From Aurantiacibacter sediminis (GTDB lineage: Bacteria > Pseudomonadota > Alphaproteobacteria > Sphingomonadales > Sphingomonadaceae), in contig NZ_JAEANY010000002.1 of NCBI RefSeq assembly GCF_016019885.1, positions 682,001 through 746,000 on the forward strand: DNA of 64,000 bases. The letters run 5' to 3'. This document shows positions 19,518 to 28,648 of the stretch, one piece after another. How positions within the stretch are numbered: the stretch's first letter is position 1; each line of letters starts with the position of its first letter. The notes under the pieces were generated by a model. That model searched no databases. It was not told the origin of the DNA and saw only the letters and a program-made list of their open reading frames with translations. Both the position numbers and the translations under genes were made by a program.

Positions 19518-20678
19518 TTATCTGCTGTCTTGCGCCACAGGCAGGAGCTTCGCCGCCAGAACAAGCGTCGCAATCAGCATGAATGCGACTTCGGGAGGCA
19601 CAATAGCTGACAGGATCGCCAAAGCGCCTGCGATCAAAGCGCGATCCCTCAGGGAAGCGCTGATCGCAGGGGCCGCGCTTCTGTCAAGCAGCAGCAGTGT
19701 GGCAAACAATACGAAGGGCGGAAAAGCCGCACGATACCATAGGCTATCGATCACCAGCACTCCGCTGACGAGGATCGCCAAGTCGACCGCTTTGCGCAAG
19801 ATCGGCCAGCGTCTAACCTCTCCGAAGGGTGCGACCGAAAGCCTTGTAATACCGAGAAGAAATTCAACAACGGGGACACTCGTCGCGGCCAGCGCGAATG
19901 AAAGCACGGGCAATTCGTAAACTGCCGCGGCGACGCTGCCGGTGAGCAAGAGCCCGAATAACGCAATTACCGCTGGCTTCGCCCAGCCTTTCTGCATCAA
20001 CCAACCGCCCGCTCGAGCCGCAATGGCGGATCCAACCCAGCACGACGGGGCGGCCAGCGATCCTTTGCCAAGGTGGGCCTGCATCCAGCCTGCCTCGTGC
20101 CGCTTCGCAGCATCGGCATCCCGGATGATCTGCCATTTGCCGTCATCGAGAACGCTATCGTCCAAACGCGCTTCGGACAGGCAGTGTTGGAGGGCAATCC
20201 GCAGCAATGCCGCGTGCGGCGCGGCTTCTTCAGGCAGGCTGGTCAGCTGACCAAGCCACTTGCCCGGCACGGTCATCACACCGCCCCATGCGCGATCGAG
20301 ATCGATGCGTTCGAAACCGGCAGCAGTGCCGGGGCCGGCGGAAAAGACGAGCATGCGATCACCCTCAGCCTGGATCAGCTCCAGGGCCTGGCGCGACTCG
20401 GGCAGCAGACCCGGCTGAAAAATCAGCAAGCTATCTGCATCCTTGATCGCTCCCGGCAGGGCATGCGCATTGGATATCACCTGATATCGCATACCAGCTT
20501 TCTCGGCGGCGTGGCGCAGCGCGATGGCATCTTCAGAAGCCCCGCCACCATGCGCGACCACCTGCGTGCAGCCGCATTGCCGCGCGAACAGCAATTGCCT
20601 TTGCGCGAGCGTCTTGCCCGCAACCGATGGCTGAGGCGCCTCGCCCGGATGTGGCAGGGAAATGAGCGCGGCGCGCAA
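19518..20678 (-). CDS. Membrane protein with nucleotidyltransferase-like N-terminal half
   Basis: The first 220 or so residues resemble, faintly, a sugar nucleotidyltransferase fold (AQRQLLFARQCGCTQVVAHG, DADSLLIFQPGLLP, DRAWGGVMTVPG). The C-terminal 160 residues hold about five membrane segments. This layout recalls fusions of a nucleotidyltransferase to a CDP-alcohol phosphatidyltransferase, but the DG-x2-AR-x8-G-x3-D-x3-D catalytic motif of the latter is not present, so it is probably not such an enzyme. The start is uncertain: TTG at 20678 has GGAG 9 bases upstream, while in-frame CTG codons further up would add up to about 13 residues. It sits 23 bases upstream of the gene ending at 19494 in operon orientation reversed, that is, downstream of the Hpt-like gene and followed by no coupled gene. 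Confidence 0.6.
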   Translation of the reverse strand: MRAALISLPHPGEAPQPSVAGKTLAQRQLLFARQCGCTQVVAHGGGASEDAIALRHAAEKAGMRYQVISNAHALPGAIKDADSLLIFQPGLLPESRQALELIQAEGDRMLVFSAGPGTAAGFERIDLDRAWGGVMTVPGKWLGQLTSLPEEAAPHAALLRIALQHCLSEARLDDSVLDDGKWQIIRDADAAKRHEAGWMQAHLGKGSLAAPSCWVGSAIAARAGGWLMQKGWAKPAVIALFGLLLTGSVAAAVYELPVLSFALAATSVPVVEFLLGITRLSVAPFGEVRRWPILRKAVDLAILVSGVLVIDSLWYRAAFPPFVLFATLLLLDRSAAPAISASLRDRALIAGALAILSAIVPPEVAFMLIATLVLAAKLLPVAQDSR

Positions 20679-20752
20679 GTTCGAATTCTCCAGTGGTGGA
20701 ATCGCCTGCGCCAGAAACTAGGCAGTCTCGGGCACGCTGCCAACCGAGACAA

Positions 20753-21058
20753 TCAGCTCTCTACCGAAAAATCCTGCGTGAACTGGCTTAGTTTACGAAG
20801 GATTGCCGGATCACCGGGCGCGCCATCGAGCGCTTCCTCGGCCAATGCGACCAATCGGGCGGCGTGAAAGCTGGCGCCCAAGCCCTTGATACGCTCCGCT
20901 GCCAAACGCCAATTGCCATCGCAACGCGAGCGGCGCAGTAAATCGATCTGGTTAGCCAGACTTTCGAGGAAGCTCTCACGCAACTCAAGGCGCAGCGACA
21001 TATCGTCGCCCGCGACTGAGCTCAACGCCAATTCAAAATCGGGATGTGAATACGCCAT
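20753..21058 (-). CDS. Small Hpt-like protein without the phosphorylatable histidine
   Basis: A 101-residue helical protein whose middle reads AAERIKGLGASFHAARLVALAEEAL. This resembles the Hpt phosphotransfer signature (A-H-x-L-K-G, then a second helix with LA..LE), but the histidine position is Glu55. The Lys-Gly pair that follows is kept. The start ATG at 21058 gives MAYSHPDFELAL; a longer reading to 21100 adds unlike sequence. It precedes the membrane protein gene at 19518-20678 by 74 bases and is divergent from the coiled-coil gene at 21129. The Hpt relationship is an inference from pattern only. Confidence 0.6.
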   Translation of the reverse strand: MAYSHPDFELALSSVAGDDMSLRLELRESFLESLANQIDLLRRSRCDGNWRLAAERIKGLGASFHAARLVALAEEALDGAPGDPAILRKLSQFTQDFSVES

Positions 21059-21128
21059 TGCGTTGCCAATAGAGGACAACGCGTTAAGGCGGGGTTTCAA
21101 CCGATTAAGGGTGTGTTAGGGATAGAAC

Positions 21129-23714
21129 ATGTCACGCCGCCGCACCCTTCTGCCTGTTGATAATGACGATGCATTCGCAACGGACGCCGAGACCGAGACG
21201 GAAACCGCGTCGGATACGGAATATGAAAGCGACTATGAGGGCGAGCCAGAACAGTTTCTGACTGAGCCTGGATACGAAGATGCGTATCGCCCCGCCCGCT
21301 TTGGCTGGGTTGTTCCGACGCTAGCCATTTTTGCAGTGCTGGGCTGGACCGGCTTTTTCGGATGGATTTACCGGGATGAGATCCTAGCGGGTGCTTCGCC
21401 GCAGCAATGGGCAGACTGGATCGTCGCATGGTGCGTGCCTGTCCTACTGATCGTCGGCATGTGGCTCCTCGCTATGCGCAATAGCGGACGGGAAGCAGCA
21501 CGGTTTGGCGGCATCGCCCGACAGCTTTCCGATGAGTCCGCCTTGCTTGAGTCGCGCCTTGCCGTGGTCAACCGCGAGCTGAGCCTCGCCCGCGAATTCA
21601 TCGCCTCGCAGACGCGCGATCTGGAATCGCTCGGCCGCGTCGCGACCGAACGTCTCTCGACCAATGCCGATCATCTCCAAACTCTGATCCACGATAATTC
21701 CACGCAGCTCGATAGTATCAAATCGGTTGGCGAGACTGCGGTCAGCAATATGGAGAAAGTGCGCGACCAGCTGCCTGTGCTCTCCAGCGCTGCGCGCGAC
21801 ATGTCCAACCAGATCGGCAATGCCGGCAATATTGCGCAAACGCAGGTCGAAACGCTTGTCGAGGCGTTCGATCGACTGAACCAGTTTGGCGAGACCGGCG
21901 AGCTTCATGTCCAGCGCGTCAACGACACTGTCACCAGCACGCTTGCCGCATTCGATCGCCAAGTGGCCTCGATCGGCGAAGTCACACAGGCGCGCTTCCG
22001 AAAACTGCGCGAAGTCAGCGATACGTTCCGCGCCGATCTTGTCGAATCCGAAGATGCTGCATTCGAGACGATCAAGCGCCGCGCCGAAGAGCTATCGCTC
22101 GCACTTACCACCCAGCTGAATGCGCAGCAGGAGCTGGAAGATGACGCGCTCAGCAATATGCGTGAGCGCATTGCCTCCGTGACAGCAGAAGGTGAAGCAT
22201 TGCTTGCGAAGATGGGCGATGGGCGCGAACAGGCGGCGAGCGCGTGGAGTGAAGCCATCAGTGCGCTTGAAGGCCGAACGGCAGAGGCGTTCGCAGAGCT
22301 CACTCGTGTTGACGAAACCGCGATGGCGAATGCTCGCACGCGGCTTGCGCAGCTTGCCGCCGAAGCCGAGCGGTTCGATGAACGCAATGCGCAATCCATC
22401 AGCGCTTTCGATTCCGATATGGATCGGCGGCGCGCCCAGCTTGAAGAGCGAGAAGCGGCTGAAATTGCTGCTTTGGAGACGAAGCTGACAGAGCTTGATG
22501 CGCGCATCACAGAGCGCCAGGAAGAACACCTTGCGCACGTCGCCGGCCTTGCCGAACGCGGGGAAGCCTTGTCACAGCGGCTTGCGGAAATCGATACGCA
22601 GATCGGCGCGATCGCGTCTCAGGGTGACATAACTCGCGAGGAACTGAGCGAATCTGCCGCATTGCTCGGCGCACGGATTTCCGAGAGCCGAAGCATGCTC
22701 GATGACAGCGGCACGCTGATCTCAAGCCTGACCGATGACAGCGTTCGCCTTTTGGAGATCATCCGATCGAGTGCGGACCACACGCAGGGCGCGCTCGCCG
22801 AGGCTGTAGGGCAAGCGGAGGCTCGCTTGACCGGATTCGGCGAGGAAGCGGCTCGCCTACACACCCTTATCAGCGAGGCTGAAGAGCGTGGTGCCACGCT
22901 GGCAGGGCATATCGAGACGGCAAACACCGGCGGATCGGCAACGCTTGAGCAGCTGAGAGACATGGAAAGCCAAGTGGCCACTCTCGCAGCGGAAAGCGAG
23001 CGCTTGGCGGAGCGGACTGGGAGTGAACTGCGGGAAGCATTGGAACTGCTCGCCGCATCCTCCACCACGGCCCTCGAAGGCCTGCGTGACGATCAGAGCA
23101 GCGTGCTCGACGATATCGCCGCGAAGATTGCCAGCGAGAGCCGCGAACGGATTTCCGACGCGATCAAGGCCGATGCGGCATCGACGATTTCTGAACTGGA
23201 AGCAGCAGTCGTTCGCGCATCCGAGAATGGCCGCGATACGGCTGTCGGACTGCGGAACCAGCTTGCGAAGCTGAATGAACTCGTCACCAATCTTGAGCAG
23301 CGTGTTACCTATGCTCGTGATCGTGCGGAAGAGAAGGTCGATAGCGATTTTTCACGCCGCATGGCGCTCATTACGGAGGCGCTCAATTCGGCCGCAATCG
23401 ATATTGCGAAGGCGTTCGACAATGAAGTGTCTGACACGCAATGGGCCAATTACCTGAAAGGTGATCGCGGCATTTTCACGCGTCGGGCGGTGCGCCTGCT
23501 GGACAAGCAGGACGCGCGTTCTGTCGCAGAGATTTATGGAGAGGACAGCGAATTTCGCGAGACGGTCAATCGCTTCATCCATGATTTCGAAGCTATGCTG
23601 CGCGAAGTGCTCGCCACGCGGGATGGTAATGCCATCGCAGTGACGCTGCTCTCCAGCGATACGGGCAAATTATATGTCGCGCTGGCGCAGGCGATTGACC
23701 GCTTGCGCAACTGA
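21129..23714 (+). CDS. Two-membrane-segment, long coiled-coil protein (TipN-like layout)
   Basis: Unrecognised 861-residue protein. It has an acidic cytoplasmic N-terminus (residues 1-55), two membrane segments (about 58-80 and 97-116), and a very long region of heptad-type Ala, Leu and Glu rich helix from about 125 to 740. A distinct C-terminal domain of about 100 residues follows (DTQWANYLKGDRGIFTRRAV, EIYGEDSEFRETVNRF, LLSSDTGKLYVALAQAIDRL). Caulobacter TipN, a pole organiser of similar size, has the same order of two membrane segments then coiled coil, but I cannot show homology. It could equally be a membrane-bound cytoskeletal or chromosome-associated protein. The ATG follows TAGGGA. 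It stops directly against the convergent DUF1467 gene. Confidence 0.75.
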   Translation: MSRRRTLLPVDNDDAFATDAETETETASDTEYESDYEGEPEQFLTEPGYEDAYRPARFGWVVPTLAIFAVLGWTGFFGWIYRDEILAGASPQQWADWIVAWCVPVLLIVGMWLLAMRNSGREAARFGGIARQLSDESALLESRLAVVNRELSLAREFIASQTRDLESLGRVATERLSTNADHLQTLIHDNSTQLDSIKSVGETAVSNMEKVRDQLPVLSSAARDMSNQIGNAGNIAQTQVETLVEAFDRLNQFGETGELHVQRVNDTVTSTLAAFDRQVASIGEVTQARFRKLREVSDTFRADLVESEDAAFETIKRRAEELSLALTTQLNAQQELEDDALSNMRERIASVTAEGEALLAKMGDGREQAASAWSEAISALEGRTAEAFAELTRVDETAMANARTRLAQLAAEAERFDERNAQSISAFDSDMDRRRAQLEEREAAEIAALETKLTELDARITERQEEHLAHVAGLAERGEALSQRLAEIDTQIGAIASQGDITREELSESAALLGARISESRSMLDDSGTLISSLTDDSVRLLEIIRSSADHTQGALAEAVGQAEARLTGFGEEAARLHTLISEAEERGATLAGHIETANTGGSATLEQLRDMESQVATLAAESERLAERTGSELREALELLAASSTTALEGLRDDQSSVLDDIAAKIASESRERISDAIKADAASTISELEAAVVRASENGRDTAVGLRNQLAKLNELVTNLEQRVTYARDRAEEKVDSDFSRRMALITEALNSAAIDIAKAFDNEVSDTQWANYLKGDRGIFTRRAVRLLDKQDARSVAEIYGEDSEFRETVNRFIHDFEAMLREVLATRDGNAIAVTLLSSDTGKLYVALAQAIDRLRN

Positions 23715-23993
23715 TCATTCGTATCCGGGCGGCGTTCCGAAGATGTTGATATCGTCTACCGTCACCCAACCCTCAATAAAATTGGCGACGTAAAGCGCGC
23801 AAAGCACCGCTGACAGGATCGTCGCGCGCCAGGCAATGCGCCATGGGCGAAAATTGATGGGCGCGCTGTCAGCCTGCCCTGGCACTTTCTCCACGCCAGC
23901 CTCGTCGGCCGTCCTTACCCCGAATGGCAGCAGTACGAACGCGCTCATCACCCAAAACAGCAGGTAAATTGCGATAATCGATGTCAGCTGCAT
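23715..23993 (-). CDS. DUF1467 family membrane protein
   Basis: A 92-residue protein with two membrane segments (about 4-24 and 55-75). The intervening conserved loop begins LPFGVRTADEAG and includes VPGQADSAP, the hallmark of DUF1467 proteins of alphaproteobacteria. Function unknown. It is the last gene of the nuo-birA-coaX-rnj run, 9 bases after rnj. Its stop codon and that of the coiled-coil gene together form the palindrome TGATCA (23712-23717), leaving no space for a terminator. Confidence 0.85.
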   Translation of the reverse strand: MQLTSIIAIYLLFWVMSAFVLLPFGVRTADEAGVEKVPGQADSAPINFRPWRIAWRATILSAVLCALYVANFIEGWVTVDDINIFGTPPGYE

Positions 23994-24002
23994 ACCTAAC
24001 GC

Positions 24003-25655
24003 CTATTCCGCATCGACCATGATAACGCGCGTCTGTGGTTTCTTGCCGGACCAGCGCTGCGCCGCCCGGCGAGCCGCCAGACGCGCCGCTTCCTTGATCG
24101 CATCGGGATTGTCCCTGCGGCCTTTGCGGAGTTTGACCAGCGCATCGACGACATCAGCCTGGGCCTCTTCCACGAAATCATTGTAATCCTCGTCCAGCGG
24201 CAGACCGATGCCTTCAACCATCACACCGCCCTGCCCGTCCAGCACGACGAGCAATATGCCGCTGTGTGCCAAACGACGACGCATCGTGATCGCATCGCCG
24301 TCCGACGGGATGATGAGGTCGCCATCGAGCACAAGTCGTCCGGTGCGCACTTCGGCGAGTTTTTCCGGCTTGCCGGGAGCGAGACGAATGATGTCACCAT
24401 TCTTCTGGAAGACGTTGTGCGGAATTCCGTTCGCTGCGCCGAGCCGTGCCTGTTCCTGCATGTGGCGCACCTCTCCATGGACTGGCACGAGGATCTCCGG
24501 CCGTATCCAGCCATACAGCGCTTCCAGTTCGGGTCGCCCCGGATGTCCGGAGACGTGGATTTCGCTCTGCCTGTCGGTGACCATCACGATACCGCGCTCT
24601 GCGAGGAGGTTCTGGACCCGCCCAATCGACATTTCATTGCCGGGAATGACGCGGCTCGAGAACAGGATCACATCTCCGCGATCGAGAGCCAGTGGATGGT
24701 TATCTTCAGCAATCCGGCTAAGTGCAGCGCGCGGCTCGCCCTGCCCGCCGGTTGCGATGATCATCAGATTACCGCGCGGCAAATCCATCGCCCGGTCGAA
24801 ATCGACGGGTTCGGGGAAGTCCTGCAGATAACCATTGGCCTGCGCGACGCTGATCATGCGATCGAGCGAACGGCCGGCAACGCAGAGCTGGCGTCCCGTT
24901 TCCTTTGCCACTTCACCCAACGTCTGCAAACGCGCGACATTCGAGGCGAAGGTCGTGACCAGCACGCGCTTTCCGGCATGCTTCTGCACTTCTTCGAGAA
25001 GCCCGCGATAAACCGCGCCCTCGCTACCCGAAGGCACCGGATTGAACACATTGGTGCTGTCGCAAACCAGCGCGAGAACGCCCTCATCGCCTATTTCGGC
25101 GAGTTCATCTTCAGTGGTCGGCTCTCCGATGATCGGCTCTTCATCGAGCTTCCAGTCGCCTGTGTGAAAGATCCGGCCATAGGGCGACTCGATCAGTAGC
25201 GCGTTGCCTTCAGCAATCGAGTGCGCGAGCGGCAGGTAAGTGATGTTGAACGGTCCGATATCGAAGCTGCCGTGATCCTCATCGATGACATTCAGTTCGA
25301 TGGCATTGCTGAGCCCTGCCTCTTCCAGCTTGCGCATGATAAGGTCGGCAGTGAAAGGCGTTGCATAAAGCGGCACGCCCAGCTCGTCGGCGAAATAGGG
25401 AATCGCCCCGATATGGTCCTCGTGCCCATGCGTCAGGACGATGCCGAGCAGATCCTTGCGGCGATCTTCGATAAATTCAGGGTCAGCAAACATGAGTTCG
25501 GTGCCCGGATACTCACTCGCGCCAAAGCTCATGCCGAGGTCTACCATCAGCCATTTGCCCTGACAGCCATAGAGATTGACGTTCATGCCAATCTCGCCCG
25601 AACCACCAAGTGCCAAAAACAGGAGTTCATCCTGCGGGGTAAAATCTTTTTTCAT
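24003..25655 (-). CDS. rnj: Ribonuclease J
   Basis: Metallo-beta-lactamase-fold 5'-3' exoribonuclease and endoribonuclease involved in RNA processing and turnover. The 550-residue protein has the zinc motif LTHGHEDHIGAIPY, HTGDWKLDEEP, VCDSTN, the beta-CASP region (VLVTTFASNVARLQT, IIATGGQGEPRAAL, SSRVIPGNE, HVSGHPGRPEL) and VPVHGEVRHM. A C-terminal extension of about 100 residues is normal. The ATG overlaps the coaX stop by one base (TAATG). The window also encodes RNase E at 60.3 kb, so the organism has both decay systems. Confidence 0.95.
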   Translation of the reverse strand: MKKDFTPQDELLFLALGGSGEIGMNVNLYGCQGKWLMVDLGMSFGASEYPGTELMFADPEFIEDRRKDLLGIVLTHGHEDHIGAIPYFADELGVPLYATPFTADLIMRKLEEAGLSNAIELNVIDEDHGSFDIGPFNITYLPLAHSIAEGNALLIESPYGRIFHTGDWKLDEEPIIGEPTTEDELAEIGDEGVLALVCDSTNVFNPVPSGSEGAVYRGLLEEVQKHAGKRVLVTTFASNVARLQTLGEVAKETGRQLCVAGRSLDRMISVAQANGYLQDFPEPVDFDRAMDLPRGNLMIIATGGQGEPRAALSRIAEDNHPLALDRGDVILFSSRVIPGNEMSIGRVQNLLAERGIVMVTDRQSEIHVSGHPGRPELEALYGWIRPEILVPVHGEVRHMQEQARLGAANGIPHNVFQKNGDIIRLAPGKPEKLAEVRTGRLVLDGDLIIPSDGDAITMRRRLAHSGILLVVLDGQGGVMVEGIGLPLDEDYNDFVEEAQADVVDALVKLRKGRRDNPDAIKEAARLAARRAAQRWSGKKPQTRVIMVDAE

Positions 25656-26431
25656 TAAGCTCCTGCGCGATCAGCCAGGATCTGGAGGCCGCGTATCGTC
25701 AAATCTGCATCTATGACGTCAAAAATATCCGTCTTCTCATCGAACAATATGGCGAGCCCGCCGGTCGCTACAACCTTTACCGGGCGACCGAATTCGGTCT
25801 TCATCCGATCGATCAGCCCTTCCATCATGGCGACATAGCCCCAGAAGACGCCAATCAGCATCTGATCCTCTGTATTACGCCCGATGACGCTGGTGGTTTC
25901 AGGCGCGCGGATGGCGATGCGCGGAAGCTTGGCCGTTTTGCCTACCAGCGCGTCGAGCGAGAGATTGATGCCCGGCGCGATGATGCCGCCCTTGTAGGCG
26001 CCGTTGTAATCGACCGCTTCAAACTTCGTAGCGGTACCAAAGTCCACCACGATCATGTCGCCGCCCACCAGCTGATGCGCGGCGATGCAATTGAGTGCGC
26101 GATCCGATCCCAGCGTGTGCGGTTGATCCACGTCGATTTCAAAATTCCACGCCGCTGCGCCCTGCCCTGCGAACAGAGGTTCAATACCGAAGTATTTTTG
26201 TGAGAGAACCGTCAGATTGTGATCGGCGTGCGGGACGACTGACGAGAAAATGATGCGTGTGATAGCGCTCCGCTCGATCCCCTCGACCGCCAGCAATTGT
26301 AGCAGCCATACTGCGTATTCATCGCCCGTGCGGCGACCGTCAGTGGCAATGCGCCAGCGCGCGCGTATCTCTGTGCCATCGAAAATGGCGAAGACGACAT
26401 TGGTATTGCCGACATCGGCTGCGAGCAGCAT
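25655..26431 (-). CDS. coaX: Type III pantothenate kinase
   Basis: Phosphorylates pantothenate, first step of coenzyme A synthesis; the CoaX type is not feedback-inhibited by CoA. The 258 residues carry the ASKHA-fold phosphate loops [14 protein letters not shown] and [13 protein letters not shown], plus [15 protein letters not shown] and [11 protein letters not shown]. Its ATG shares one base with the birA stop and its stop shares one with the rnj start, so birA-coaX-rnj are translationally coupled. Confidence 0.95.
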   Translation of the reverse strand: MLLAADVGNTNVVFAIFDGTEIRARWRIATDGRRTGDEYAVWLLQLLAVEGIERSAITRIIFSSVVPHADHNLTVLSQKYFGIEPLFAGQGAAAWNFEIDVDQPHTLGSDRALNCIAAHQLVGGDMIVVDFGTATKFEAVDYNGAYKGGIIAPGINLSLDALVGKTAKLPRIAIRAPETTSVIGRNTEDQMLIGVFWGYVAMMEGLIDRMKTEFGRPVKVVATGGLAILFDEKTDIFDVIDADLTIRGLQILADRAGA

Positions 26432-27171
26432 TAGCGCATCTCCTCATCATCGTGCCAAAATAGCGAGACATCACCTGCATGGACCACACGCTCGTGGTCA
26501 CCAATCGGTTCAATGCGCAGGGCACCGTCAGAAGTGATACCACGATAGAAGCCGCGCAGGACACTGCCGTCAGCATCTGTAACACGAACACGGTCGTTGT
26601 ATTGATGACTGCGGATCGCCCATTCAAGGATCACATGGGAAAGCGGCTGTTCACGCCATTCGTCCAAACGGTTGGCAAAACTGTCCACCAATAGGTCCAG
26701 AACGCTTTGGGGTCCGTTAGCAAACTTGCCATTCTCATAAGAGATATTGGTCGTTTTGCGCTCGGGAATATCCGGGGCATAGCCAACATTGACCCCGATC
26801 CCCACAACAACACTTTCGCCGTGTCGCTCAAGCAGAATTCCTGCAACCTTTGCGCCGCGGATCAAGAGATCGTTTGGCCACTTCAGCATCATGGGAGTGC
26901 GATCGAACAGGCATCGCTTCACGCAGTCAAATACCGCAAGCCCGGCAACAAAAGAAAGTGTGGCGGCGCTTGGATCAGACGAACGCAGATTGACAACGGT
27001 GCTGCAATGAAGATTGCCCTCGGGGCTTTCCCAAAGACGCCCCAAGCGCCCTCGCCCACCCGTCTGCCGCTCTGCGCGCAACCAGAACCCCTCAGGCAAG
27101 CCTTCTCCAGCAGACAATCGTGCTAAAAGATCAGCATTGGTGCTGCCGGTTTCGGGAGTTATCTCGATCAA
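26431..27171 (-). CDS. birA: Biotin--[acetyl-CoA-carboxylase] ligase without DNA-binding domain
   Basis: Attaches biotin to the carboxyl carrier protein of acetyl-CoA carboxylase and similar proteins. The 246 residues hold only the ligase and SH3-like domains: [33 protein letters not shown] (biotin and ATP loop), [20 protein letters not shown] and VVGIGVNV. The N-terminal helix-turn-helix of E. coli BirA is missing, so it should not repress biotin genes. The start appears to be TTG at 27171 ([11 protein letters not shown]), 13 bases after nuoN; no ATG fits the conserved N-terminus. Confidence 0.92.
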   Translation of the reverse strand: MIEITPETGSTNADLLARLSAGEGLPEGFWLRAERQTGGRGRLGRLWESPEGNLHCSTVVNLRSSDPSAATLSFVAGLAVFDCVKRCLFDRTPMMLKWPNDLLIRGAKVAGILLERHGESVVVGIGVNVGYAPDIPERKTTNISYENGKFANGPQSVLDLLVDSFANRLDEWREQPLSHVILEWAIRSHQYNDRVRVTDADGSVLRGFYRGITSDGALRIEPIGDHERVVHAGDVSLFWHDDEEMR

Positions 27172-27184
27172 CTCTCGCCCTGCC

Positions 27185-28648
27185 TCAGGCAGGCAGCATC
27201 AATGAGGCAGCTGCACCGTCCGCGAGTTCACCCAGCCACGGTGTAAGCAGGTAGCCAAGCGGAGAGACAATCGCCGCGCAGATGAACAGCAGTGCCCAGT
27301 GCGGCGTATCGCCTTCACCGGTTATCGTGCCTGCAGGCTCGTCAAAATACATGATCTTGACGACCTTGATGTAATAGAAGGCGCCAATCACCGAGGCTGC
27401 GATACCGATGGCGGCCAGCGCGAGCATGTCTGCCTGAACAACCGCCTCGAAGACCACAAACTTGCCCCAGAAACCGAACAGCGGCGGGATACCGGCGAGG
27501 CTGAACATCAGCATCGCCATCACCGCAGCAAGTGCAGGACGCGTGGTCGAAAGGCCAGCAAGGTCAGAGATCCCCTCAACCTGATTGCCTTCCGCATCGC
27601 GCATCAAGAGCACGGCGACGAAGCTGCCGACCGTCATCACGACATAGATCGCGAGATACACGAGCATCGCGCTGATCCCGGTGACGGTTGCAGCGGCAAG
27701 GCCGATCAGGATGAAACCGACATTGTTGATCGAGGAAAAGGCGAGCAGCCGCTTGATATTCGTCTGTCCGATAGCGCCGAGCGCACCGATGATGATCGAC
27801 AGCAGCGCTGCGGCGATCACGACTTGGCGCCACGCATCGACCTGCGTGCCGAAGCCTTCCATCATCACGCGTGCGAGCAGCGCTACGGCAGCGACCTTTG
27901 GCGCGCTAGCGAAGAACATTGTCGTAGGCGTTGGAGCGCCCTCGTAAACGTCGGGCGTCCACATATGGAACGGCGCGGCGCTGATCTTGAAAGCGAGACC
28001 CGCCAGCATGAAGATAAGGCCGAACAGCATGCCGGTCGACAAATCGCCCTGAACAGCCTCGGCAATGCCCATGAAATTGGTCGTACCGGCAAAGCCGTAG
28101 ACAAGGCTCATGCCGAACAGCAGGATGCCGGATGCGAGCGCGCCCAGAACGAAGTATTTGAGGCCCGCTTCGGCAGAACGCTCATCGTCCCGCAGGAAAG
28201 CGGCGAGCACGTAGGCGGCAAGCGAGTTCAGTTCGAGGCCGATATACAGCGTCAGCAAATTGGTCGCCGAGACCATGATGCTCATGCCGAGCGCGGCAAA
28301 CACCACAAGAATCGGATATTCGGCACGCATTTCACCGATGCCGGTGAAGAAGCGCGGCGCCACGACGAGCACAGCACCGGCTGCAGCGAAAATCATCAGC
28401 TTGGCAAGGTTGGCGTAGGCATCTGCGCGGAAAAGATCACCGAACGCCATTGTATCGAGCCCGGTCGCTCCGGTGCACACGGCAGGTGCGGCCAGCGCAA
28501 AAGCTCCGCCGAGAGAGACGGCCGCGGCGATGCTGATCATGCGCGAAGCTTTGTCCCCGCCCCATGCCGCAACCAGCAGCAGAACCAGGCCGGAAATTGT
28601 CAGTACGAGTTCAGGCGCGATCAGCGCGAAGGAAGCTGCGTAATCCAT
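27185..28648 (-). CDS. nuoN: NADH-quinone oxidoreductase subunit N
   Basis: Antiporter-like, proton-pumping membrane subunit of respiratory complex I. The 487 residues are almost continuous hydrophobic helices (about 14). The proton-channel block is present as ALNS-type LGLELNSLAAYVLAAFLRD, then SAEAGLKYFVLGALASGILLFG, and HMWTPDVYEGAPTPTTMFFAS, which is shared with NuoL and NuoM. The start ATG at 28648 overlaps the nuoM stop in TGATG; a GTG one codon earlier is also possible. It is the last nuo gene, with birA 13 bases after it. Confidence 0.96.
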   Translation of the reverse strand: MDYAASFALIAPELVLTISGLVLLLVAAWGGDKASRMISIAAAVSLGGAFALAAPAVCTGATGLDTMAFGDLFRADAYANLAKLMIFAAAGAVLVVAPRFFTGIGEMRAEYPILVVFAALGMSIMVSATNLLTLYIGLELNSLAAYVLAAFLRDDERSAEAGLKYFVLGALASGILLFGMSLVYGFAGTTNFMGIAEAVQGDLSTGMLFGLIFMLAGLAFKISAAPFHMWTPDVYEGAPTPTTMFFASAPKVAAVALLARVMMEGFGTQVDAWRQVVIAAALLSIIIGALGAIGQTNIKRLLAFSSINNVGFILIGLAAATVTGISAMLVYLAIYVVMTVGSFVAVLLMRDAEGNQVEGISDLAGLSTTRPALAAVMAMLMFSLAGIPPLFGFWGKFVVFEAVVQADMLALAAIGIAASVIGAFYYIKVVKIMYFDEPAGTITGEGDTPHWALLFICAAIVSPLGYLLTPWLGELADGAAASLMLPA

